From a virus, in IMG/VR virus record IMGVR_UViG_3300031227_000040, positions 1 to 61,169 of that record: a stretch of DNA of 61,169 bases; one strand, 5' to 3'. The notes below the pieces were generated by a model. It ran no database searches. It was not told the DNA's origin and saw only the letters and a list, made by a program, of their open reading frames with translations. This document shows, piece by piece, positions 1-5,493 of the stretch. Positions within the stretch are counted from its first letter, which is position 1, and each line of letters starts with the position of its first letter. The position numbers and the translations under genes are program-made.

Positions 1-2
1 TA

Positions 3-59
3 AAAGATAGTGAAAGGGGAACATTCTATGTTGGTATTTTAAAAGAATTAAATAAATAG
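3..59 (+). CDS. 3' end of an upstream gene (partial)
   Basis: An open frame enters from the left edge and ends at a TAG at 57-59; about 18 codons are visible, ending in a lysine/leucine-rich tail (GILKELNK). It is followed after 4 nt by another small gene, the same tight spacing seen throughout the window, which is the main reason to call it coding. No function can be assigned from so short a fragment. Confidence 0.45.
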   Translation, partial: KDSERGTFYVGILKELNK

Positions 60-63
60 TTAT

Positions 64-159
64 ATGAAAAAATATCAAGTAATTTTATTCTACACTGGTT
101 CTATTTGTTTAGGTTCTTTGTTAGGATATATAGCATTTATATTGTGTCTTAATAAATAG
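64..159 (+). CDS. Small single-pass membrane protein, 31 aa
   Basis: ATG start and TAG stop give a 31-residue peptide with a short basic N-terminus (MKKYQ) and one hydrophobic segment across residues 6-28. A positively charged start followed by one membrane segment suggests an inner-membrane peptide with its N-terminus inside. It sits between the upstream partial frame and an HNH-like gene and has no recognisable Shine-Dalgarno sequence. Function unknown; it could be a spurious frame, but spacing and composition favour a real gene. Confidence 0.4.
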   Translation: MKKYQVILFYTGSICLGSLLGYIAFILCLNK

Positions 160-167
160 TTCATTAG

Positions 168-175
168 AAAGGAGG
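168..175 (+). promoter_or_regulatory. Strong Shine-Dalgarno sequence for a TTG start
   Basis: AAAGGAGG lies about 7 nt before a TTG codon at 182-184. It is one of the few canonical ribosome binding sites in the window and is what decides the non-ATG start of the following gene. Confidence 0.7.
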
Positions 176-181
176 ACAATT

Positions 182-460
182 TTGAAAAAGAAAAAGAAAA
201 AATGTCAGATTTTTATTCCAATACCTGCAAACAAAACAACAGATCATCATCATATTATTCCCAAGAGCCGTAAAGGTAGAGGTGATAGCAATAATTATAT
301 TGAGATTAACAAGGAATTACATAAACACTACCACAGTTTATTCGGGAATTTAACGCCTGATGAAATTATCTGTTATCTTGTAAAAGATTTTTGGAATAAT
401 CAAATCGATTGGATCGACAAAGCGCTCCTATCTTTAAAGAATGAGAGGGAGGCGAAATAA
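182..460 (+). CDS. HNH-like nuclease-family protein, 92 aa
   Basis: Starts at TTG behind a perfect Shine-Dalgarno sequence. After a very basic N-terminus (six lysines) comes the motif DHHHIIPKSRKGRG at residues 21-34, then an Asn-containing stretch and LHKHYHSLFGNLTPDE at about 46-61. This histidine-rich HHIIP...N...H pattern is typical of small HNH-fold proteins encoded by phages and mobile elements. No zinc-binding cysteine pairs are present. Nuclease activity is inferred from the family; a DNA-binding or inactive role is possible. A strong hairpin overlaps its stop codon. Confidence 0.65.
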   Translation: MKKKKKKCQIFIPIPANKTTDHHHIIPKSRKGRGDSNNYIEINKELHKHYHSLFGNLTPDEIICYLVKDFWNNQIDWIDKALLSLKNEREAK

Positions 461-474
461 AACCTCCCCTCATT
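440..474 (+). other. 12-bp hairpin at the end of the HNH-like gene
   Basis: AATGAG and GGGAGG (with a bulged A between) pair with CCTCCC and CTCATT across a 10-nt loop. The stem includes the last codons of the HNH-like gene. It lacks a downstream T-tract, so it may be an mRNA-stabilising or processing hairpin rather than an intrinsic terminator. Confidence 0.5.
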
Positions 475-503
475 AAAACAATTAATTATGTAATTTAAAT
501 ATT

Positions 504-722
504 ATGAAAAAAGAAATGTATCAAGAAGTTTATGAGATTAATTTTTCAAAGTTTGATTGTTATGATGACAAGAAAATTAGTGTTATCTCTACTTCAGTTT
601 CAATGGCAATAGTAAAAGCAAAAAAACTGCTACCAATAGTATTAAAAGAGGATGGATTTGGAGCAAATGAAATGAAAGGTTGGTATATTAAAAAAGCAGA
701 ATTTGTTTTAAACGTGTATTGA
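504..722 (+). CDS. Hypothetical protein, 72 aa
   Basis: A short soluble acidic/basic mixed protein starting at ATG 504 after an A/T-rich leader, with no Shine-Dalgarno sequence. It contains no cysteine pair, membrane segment or catalytic motif that I recognise; residues 36-45 look like an amphipathic helix. The methyltransferase gene begins 10 nt after its stop, so the two are probably co-transcribed. Function unknown. Confidence 0.55.
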   Translation: MKKEMYQEVYEINFSKFDCYDDKKISVISTSVSMAIVKAKKLLPIVLKEDGFGANEMKGWYIKKAEFVLNVY

Positions 723-731
723 TCTAAACAA

Positions 732-1316
732 ATGATAGAAACAATAAACTACATAAACTACACAGACTATCTAAAGGAATTGTTACCTTATGTAAAATTC
801 CCAATAGATAAATTGTTACTGCTAGGTTCTGGCGAAATGAATGCAGATGGATGTATAGAAGCAGAAACAAGATTAGCTGTTGAGTGGGCCGATGATTGTC
901 TTCTTAAAATAAAAGATAAGAAAGGTTTGATACCAATTAAGTTTGATGCAAAACATATTACAGAGATACTAGTTCCTAAAAGCTTTGATACTGTTGTGAT
1001 GTTTGATTTCCTTGAGCATCTAGTTAAAAGAGATGGAGAAAAATTATTGAACAATATAGAAAAATACGTTAAGCAACAAATCTTAATGTTCATTCCACTA
1101 GAGAATAGACTGAGAGACAAGGAAGATATAGCTAGGACAGTAAAGGCAAATAAGAACTCTAAGAAAAATAATGTATCTATGGGTAATCATTCCTCTCAGT
1201 GGACGCCAGAGGAAATGGAAGAAAGAGGATTTAAGGTTCTAGTTTCCCCATTCTATCATAAGGAGAGAAACTGGGGCGCTATGATCTGTATTAAGGATTT
1301 GTGGCAAGTGATCTAA
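732..1316 (+). CDS. Class I SAM-dependent methyltransferase-like protein, 194 aa
   Basis: Predicted Rossmann-fold methyltransferase. LLLLGSGE at residues 28-35 resembles the glycine-rich SAM loop (motif I), and VVMFDFLEHL at about 88-97 matches the post-II/IV strand followed by the E-H pair common in class I enzymes. A basic stretch around 137-149 could contact nucleic acid or substrate. The target is unknown; the glycine motif is less complete than usual, so weak or lost activity is possible. The 3' end overlaps the first 14 nt of the tRNA-like gene, which is unusual packing. Confidence 0.6.
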   Translation: MIETINYINYTDYLKELLPYVKFPIDKLLLLGSGEMNADGCIEAETRLAVEWADDCLLKIKDKKGLIPIKFDAKHITEILVPKSFDTVVMFDFLEHLVKRDGEKLLNNIEKYVKQQILMFIPLENRLRDKEDIARTVKANKNSKKNNVSMGNHSSQWTPEEMEERGFKVLVSPFYHKERNWGAMICIKDLWQVI

Positions 1317-1485
1317 TGGCGCGAAGAATTTGTGTGCAGCTAAATTAGGTTGGTCTAACAACTGCTCTGTAACTGAAATACGGGATCACAATAAGCCGTA
1401 GCAGTGAGCGAACGGGCCTGTGACCAAAATTGCAGAACCTGTTTAAGTAAGCTCAAGTTAGGTGGTTCAAATCCACGACTTGCCT
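1303..1485 (+). tRNA. tRNA-like gene with a ~110-nt structured insertion (possibly Cys)
   Basis: GGCAAGT (1303-1309) pairs perfectly with ACTTGCC (1478-1484), followed by T at the discriminator position. A T-arm is clear: GTGG, loop TTCAAAT, CCAC just before the 3' acceptor strand. A D-arm-like TCT...AGA with GG in the loop follows the 5' acceptor. The anticodon region is abnormal: AATTTG (1327-1332) can pair either with TAAATT (1341-1346), exposing TGTGCAGC with a GCA, or with CAAGTT (1454-1459) across the insertion. The insert folds further (TTGGTC/GACCAA, ACTGCT/AGCAGT, ACGG/CCGT). U73 plus GCA suggest tRNA-Cys; an intron-containing tRNA or a decayed gene are alternatives. CCA is not encoded. 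Confidence 0.5.
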
Positions 1486-1497
1486 TTTATAAACAAT

Positions 1498-1848
1498 ATG
1501 CCATATAAAGATATTTCAAAAAGAAAAGAATATCATAAACAATACCATAAGGTGTGGTACAAAAAGAACGGAGTTAAGAGAAGGAAACAGGTTATGGAAC
1601 GTAAGAGGGAAATTAAGAAATGGTTTAAAAAGTTTAAGAAGACATTGAAATGTTCCCAATGTTCTGAATCGGACGCAGCTTGTTTAGACTTCCATCATCT
1701 AGATCCAAAGAAACACGATGACTATATTTCTAACATGATCAGAGATGGAAGAAGTAAAGCAATCATCTTAAAAGAGATTAGTAAATGTATTGTTCTTTGT
1801 TCTAATTGTCACAGAAAGCTTCATTATCGGGAGTCGTCTAAACGGTAG
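1498..1848 (+). CDS. HNH endonuclease, 116 aa, lodged between two tRNA genes
   Basis: The ATG at 1498 is preferred over an upstream GTG at 1462, which lies inside the tRNA T-arm. The first half is extremely basic (residues 5-55). The HNH domain follows: zinc-binding CSQC at about 58-61, DFHHLDP at about 70-76, and CSNCHRKLH near the C-terminus. This is the classic zinc-bound HNH layout of free-standing homing endonucleases and phage nucleases. Its last 21 nt form the 5' acceptor and D-arm start of the tRNA-Gln gene, so nuclease and tRNA are physically interlocked. It probably nicks or cuts DNA, perhaps at tRNA sites. Confidence 0.75.
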   Translation: MPYKDISKRKEYHKQYHKVWYKKNGVKRRKQVMERKREIKKWFKKFKKTLKCSQCSESDAACLDFHHLDPKKHDDYISNMIRDGRSKAIILKEISKCIVLCSNCHRKLHYRESSKR

Positions 1849-1898
1849 GACGGGTGGTTCTGGACCATTTAATCGGAGTTCGAATCTTCGCTCCCGAG
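1827..1898 (+). tRNA. tRNA-Gln (anticodon CTG)
   Basis: A complete cloverleaf can be drawn. Acceptor TCGGGAG pairs with CTCCCGA (7 bp); D-stem GTCT/GGAC with loop AAACGGTA; anticodon stem GGTGG/CCATT with loop TTCTGGA, giving anticodon CTG (reads CAG, glutamine); T-stem CGGAG/CTTCG with loop TTCGAAT; G discriminator. No encoded CCA. The 5' end overlaps the last codons of the HNH gene. Phage tRNAs of this kind are thought to supplement host decoding or replace cleaved host tRNAs. Confidence 0.85.
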
Positions 1899-1914
1899 CT
1901 TAAACATTAAAATT

Positions 1915-2310
1915 ATGGAAGACAAAAAAATACAATTTGGAAAAAAGGTATTTGAACTAACCATCCCAAGCCTTCCTCCTACAGATAATCATTTGTATGG
2001 ACAGAGGGGGAAAATTAAGTTCATGTACCCAGAGGGAAAGAAATGGAAACAGGAAGTTTATGATCTAGCTAAGAGTAATTATGGGGGCCAGATCTTAGAA
2101 CAAAATTTAGAAGCAGACGTTTGGATCTATTTTAAAAGAGATAGAGATGTTCATGGAGGACTCAAAGTTTTATTTGATGCTTTCGAAGGAGTCCTTTATA
2201 AAAATGATAAACAAATAAGAGATCAGCATTCTCACAAAAGAAAAAATGACATCTCAAAAATAAATCCATTCATTATTGTAAAATTTTATGAAACAGATTC
2301 CAACAACTAA
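1915..2310 (+). CDS. rusA: RusA-family Holliday junction resolvase-like protein, 131 aa
   Basis: RusA proteins are dimeric Mg-dependent endonucleases that cut Holliday junctions. Here TIPSLPPTDNHLYG (residues 15-28) matches the N-terminal substrate-recognition strand, and RDVHGGLKVLFDAFEGVLY with KNDKQI (about 77-102) matches the catalytic region. In the usual pattern D-x-D-N-x-x-K, the second aspartate and asparagine are replaced by His and Gly, while the first Asp, the Lys and the downstream Asp are kept. Activity may therefore be altered. The following gene starts inside its last 23 nt. Likely role: resolving recombination or branched replication DNA. Confidence 0.65.
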   Translation: MEDKKIQFGKKVFELTIPSLPPTDNHLYGQRGKIKFMYPEGKKWKQEVYDLAKSNYGGQILEQNLEADVWIYFKRDRDVHGGLKVLFDAFEGVLYKNDKQIRDQHSHKRKNDISKINPFIIVKFYETDSNN

Positions 2311-2647
2311 AAAGCACTTTGAAATTTTTAAAGATGAGTGCAATCATTGGGCAAAGGAATGGAAACTTGATGATTGGAAACTTTCATATCAAGTTGCAGA
2401 GATTAAAGGACGAGGAGAATGTTATAGATCATTAGAAGGATGCATGGCAACTATTACTTTATGTAAATATTGGGAAGATACTATTCGTCCTATTTGTGAA
2501 GAAGAGATAAGAGAAGTAGCTAAACATGAAATGCTTCATGTGTTACTTGGAAGATTAGGGACTTTAAACTATTGTAGATTTGTAACCATAGATGCAGTTG
2601 ATGAAGCAGAGCATGCTTTACTCAATAAGTTAATGGAACTTCTATGA
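2288..2647 (+). CDS. SprT-like zinc metalloprotein, 119 aa
   Basis: Contains a HEMLH (HExxH) zinc site at about residues 80-84 in the context VAKHEMLHVLLG, followed about 20 residues later by a helix rich in Asp/Glu/His (VDEAEHALL) that could supply the third ligand. A short beta-rich N-terminal half with WKL and MATITL strands resembles the SprT-like fold used for DNA-protein crosslink proteolysis. The family match is by motif and layout only. It overlaps the genes on both sides (23 and 4 nt), pointing to one transcript with the resolvase. Confidence 0.6.
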   Translation: MKQIPTTKKHFEIFKDECNHWAKEWKLDDWKLSYQVAEIKGRGECYRSLEGCMATITLCKYWEDTIRPICEEEIREVAKHEMLHVLLGRLGTLNYCRFVTIDAVDEAEHALLNKLMELL

Positions 2648-3012
2648 AACAAATCCCCCCTAAGTTAAGAAGTGAACTAGCTTCAGATCCATATTATATG
2701 AAGTGTTGTCTAACTAAGATTGAAGGAGAGTTAGAATGGCATCATGCTTGGACATATGCAAAGGGTCAGATTAATGAGCGTTGGAACATTGTCCCAGTTA
2801 CACACAGTAAACATGCTTACGATGGAGATAAGGATAGTATTCATAATGATTTGATCACAAGACAGATTGTCAAATATCTTTGCTTACGTAGGATTAGCAT
2901 GGAGGATCTTTATAAAAGATTTCCTAAGACTAATTGGAAACAAGAGTTTAAGTATCTTGAATATGTTTATGAAAATAATAAGAATCGTTTTCCTCATATT
3001 AGGTTTGAATAA
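2644..3012 (+). CDS. HNH-like protein, 122 aa
   Basis: KCCLTKIEGELEWHHAWTYA at about residues 19-38 followed by INERWNIVPV and a later THSKHAYD resembles the phage HNH-like family in which a Cys-containing turn precedes the HH dipeptide and an N...H pair closes the site. Only one Cys pair is present, so zinc binding may be incomplete. The ATG overlaps the preceding stop by 4 nt (ATGA). Probable small nuclease; substrate unknown. It is the third HNH-type gene within 3 kb, an expansion typical of phage mobile nucleases. Confidence 0.55.
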   Translation: MKQIPPKLRSELASDPYYMKCCLTKIEGELEWHHAWTYAKGQINERWNIVPVTHSKHAYDGDKDSIHNDLITRQIVKYLCLRRISMEDLYKRFPKTNWKQEFKYLEYVYENNKNRFPHIRFE

Positions 3013-3055
3013 TCATTAACTTGTATCTTTTAAATTATATTGCTTAAGTGGTATT

Positions 3056-4045
3056 ATGATGACAATAACATGGGACTCACAATTTGATTTGCATTCCACT
3101 TACGGAGTTATTTCCACCCGTATGTGTGAAGAACTTTTAAAGCTTGGAGTTGATATTAGAATTAAACCATGGTCCGAATCAACTAAAATTTCTAGGTTAC
3201 TTAATAAATGTTCTAGAGTCCCTGGGGGATTTAAAGTTAGAATGTCGGGAATTAATTCTATCTCAAACTTAGATGACTTTAGTTTCATCCCAGACTTTGT
3301 TCCTTCTTTTCAATCCCCCAATTTTGATAAGCAAATGGCAATGTTAAATGCTGCAAATCATTTAATCATTCCATCTCAATATCAGAAGGTTGCCTTTGAT
3401 GCTCTCTCTTTAAAAGCAAGTGTAATCCCAAGAGGCTCAGATTTTACACCAATACATAGAAAGCAAAAAAAGAATTACACATTTTTATTCATAGGTTATC
3501 TTTCTAAATATAAAGGGCTTCATTATTTAGCTGAAGCTTATAAGAGAAGTTTTACGGGAGAGGAAAATGTAAAATTAATTTTAAAGGGAAATGATATAAT
3601 GACTCACCCAGATCAAATGACAGATGAACAGATTAAGAAAATCTTTGGGAGAACTTTTAAAACTTTAGAAATTATTAGAGAGAACTGGGACTATTCAAAA
3701 CTTTTAAAATTATACAAGAGATCAGATTGTTTCGTTAGTCCTCATTGTAGTTTAGGGGCTTTTGGAACCAGAGTAGCTTTAGATGCCAGAAAAACAGGTC
3801 TCCCTTTAATTGCTCCTAAGTATGGAGATGTCAAATTATGGCATGACCAAAGATTTCTAGTTCCATATAAACTTAGGGATGATGGAATCGAACTAGATAT
3901 TGAAAAATTTGGTTGGGCATTAGGAGTTTGTTATAAGTATCGTGTTAATGCTAATCCTTTACCATCAGAGTCCTGGACTTGGGAAGAAGCAGCTAAACAA
4001 TTTATAGAAATATTATATGAAAAAAGTACTAATTTGGGCAGATAG
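3056..4045 (+). CDS. Glycosyltransferase family 4 protein, 329 aa
   Basis: GT4 enzymes have two Rossmann domains and transfer a sugar from a nucleotide-sugar donor. The N-terminal half has HSTYGVISTRMCEELL (about 13-28), the usual acceptor-side helix. The C-terminal domain has the strand-turn FLFIGYLSKYKGLHYLAEAY at about 144-163 and the donor-site region SPHCSLGAFGTRVALDARKTGLPLIAP split over about 226-252; the family glutamate pair is not obvious there. It overlaps the next glycosyltransferase by 29 nt. Likely decorates host surface glycans, phage DNA bases or virion proteins; the target cannot be told from sequence. Confidence 0.75.
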   Translation: MMTITWDSQFDLHSTYGVISTRMCEELLKLGVDIRIKPWSESTKISRLLNKCSRVPGGFKVRMSGINSISNLDDFSFIPDFVPSFQSPNFDKQMAMLNAANHLIIPSQYQKVAFDALSLKASVIPRGSDFTPIHRKQKKNYTFLFIGYLSKYKGLHYLAEAYKRSFTGEENVKLILKGNDIMTHPDQMTDEQIKKIFGRTFKTLEIIRENWDYSKLLKLYKRSDCFVSPHCSLGAFGTRVALDARKTGLPLIAPKYGDVKLWHDQRFLVPYKLRDDGIELDIEKFGWALGVCYKYRVNANPLPSESWTWEEAAKQFIEILYEKSTNLGR

Positions 4046-5216
4046 TCCAACAGCTACAACTGGTTTCGCTAGAGTTACTAGAGAGATCTTTACAAGATTA
4101 GATAAAAAGGTTAAGATGAAGATAGCTTGGCTAGGAGTTAATTATTCTGGGAAGCCACATGACTTTCCTTTCAGTATTTATCCTGCTCAAGATCAACTGG
4201 TTAAGACTCCGGATATAACTGGAATTAAAAGACTTCCTGGTTTCATTCAAGATTTTAAACCTGATGTTATTTTTATCCTCCAAGATCTTTGGATGTTTTC
4301 TAGAGTTGAATCTAGACTGGCAAAACTTAAACAAATAGCTAAAGACCAAGGACATCCTTTTAAAATTATCTATTACTTTCCTGTAGATGGAGATCTTCAT
4401 AAAGATTGGGTAGATGCTCTTGATATAGTTGATGTACCTATTACGTATACTAATTGGGCTAAAGATAAATGTGTAGCTCTTAATCCTAATTTAAAGGATA
4501 AGCTAAAGGTTATTCCTCATGGAGTTGATGCAAAGACTTTTTATCCAATTAAGAAAGAGAAGAAAGATTTCTTCCTATTCTCAAACGTGGGGAGGAATAT
4601 GCAGAGAAAACAATTAGCCTTAAGTATAATGGCTTTCTCTAAAGCTTTTGAAACTTTAAAACAAAGTGGAATCAATATTAAACTCTATCTTCATTGTCAA
4701 CCTGAAGAGTTTGGAATCTCATTACCTAGAATTGCTAAGCTTTATGGATTAACTACTGGAGATGATGATGATGCAGATGTTATTTTTCCCAATCAGTTTG
4801 GCTTTGTAGAACACAAGGGAATCTCAGATGAAGATCTTAATCGCGTTTATAATAAAGCTGATTGCTTAATCTCTACTACAGTAGGAGAAGGATGGGGACT
4901 TCCTCTTATGGAAGCAGCTGCTTGTAAGACTTTGTTAATAGTTCCGGAAATTCAACCTCTCATTGAAAATTTAGAAACAAAAGCAATCTTCTATGGACTA
5001 AAAGGAAGTGTAAATTTTGAGAGAGACCTATCCATTATTAGGCCGCTCCCAAATCCACATGAGCTTAGTCTTAGAATGATTGAAGTTGTTGCTGGATTTT
5101 ATGATGATAAAATAATAAATAGAATTAAAGAACGGGCATATAGTTGGTCACAGGATCTTGATTGGAATAAGGTCTTTAAAACCTACTGGTTTAACTTGTT
5201 AAAAGAACATTTATGA
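4017..5216 (+). CDS. Glycosyltransferase family 4 protein, 399 aa
   Basis: Begins with a Rossmann strand and the motif SPTATTGFARVTREI (residues 10-24), common in phage GT4 proteins. HGVDAKTFYP (about 168-177) is the interdomain hinge motif of GT4 enzymes. The C-terminal donor site shows STTVGEGWGLPLMEAAAC at about 286-303, with the E-G-x-G-L-P-x-x-E-A core intact, so it should be catalytically active. It overlaps the previous GT4 gene by 29 nt and the next gene by 4 nt, so the three are translated together. Sugar and acceptor are unknown. Confidence 0.85.
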   Translation: MKKVLIWADSPTATTGFARVTREIFTRLDKKVKMKIAWLGVNYSGKPHDFPFSIYPAQDQLVKTPDITGIKRLPGFIQDFKPDVIFILQDLWMFSRVESRLAKLKQIAKDQGHPFKIIYYFPVDGDLHKDWVDALDIVDVPITYTNWAKDKCVALNPNLKDKLKVIPHGVDAKTFYPIKKEKKDFFLFSNVGRNMQRKQLALSIMAFSKAFETLKQSGINIKLYLHCQPEEFGISLPRIAKLYGLTTGDDDDADVIFPNQFGFVEHKGISDEDLNRVYNKADCLISTTVGEGWGLPLMEAAACKTLLIVPEIQPLIENLETKAIFYGLKGSVNFERDLSIIRPLPNPHELSLRMIEVVAGFYDDKIINRIKERAYSWSQDLDWNKVFKTYWFNLLKEHL

Positions 5217-5458
5217 AAACATACGATACTAACGATCTAAACATAACTACTTCACTTACTGTAGCTGGATTTGATTTACAAGAAGTGATAGTAGATGATA
5301 AAGGAAGAGTATTGTTTAAATTCGAAGATACTAAAGAACTTAAGCAAGCTGTAAACAATTTTAGAATTGACAGACTTGAATTGCCCGCACAAGGACTTCT
5401 AATTAAATATCGCCAATTAAAAGCAATAGTTAAAGAAGTTCTTCAAGAGAATAAATAA
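5213..5458 (+). CDS. Conserved small phage protein (DUF5659-like), 81 aa
   Basis: YDTNDLNITTSLTVAGFDL at residues 4-22 followed by a strand pair with VLFKFEDT and a C-terminal helix with KYRQLKAIVKEVL resembles the DUF5659 family of short phage/host proteins of unknown function. The match is by recall of the pattern, not by search. It is translationally coupled to the glycosyltransferase (ATGA) and is followed by the first of the 15-bp palindromes. Function unknown. Confidence 0.55.
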   Translation: MKTYDTNDLNITTSLTVAGFDLQEVIVDDKGRVLFKFEDTKELKQAVNNFRIDRLELPAQGLLIKYRQLKAIVKEVLQENK

Positions 5459-5459
5459 A

Positions 5460-5478
5460 TTCCGGAAATTATTTCCGA
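5460..5478. repeat. Palindrome copy 1 (CGGAAATTATTTCCG core), intergenic
   Basis: The 15-bp perfect inverted repeat at 5463-5477 sits in the 35-nt gap before the triple glycosyltransferase gene. The surrounding 19 nt TTCCGGAAATTATTTCCGA recur exactly at 37379-37397, and a one-base variant core occurs at 22440-22454. The position before a gene start would suit an operator or hairpin; the other copies are inside genes. Confidence 0.7.
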
Positions 5479-5493
5479 TTAAATTTTAAAACT

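Noticed and set aside
1303-1485. Group I intron or tmRNA
   Set aside because: The insertion is shorter than known group I cores and lacks recognisable P7 sequences; tmRNA would be longer and carry a coding tag and pseudoknots.
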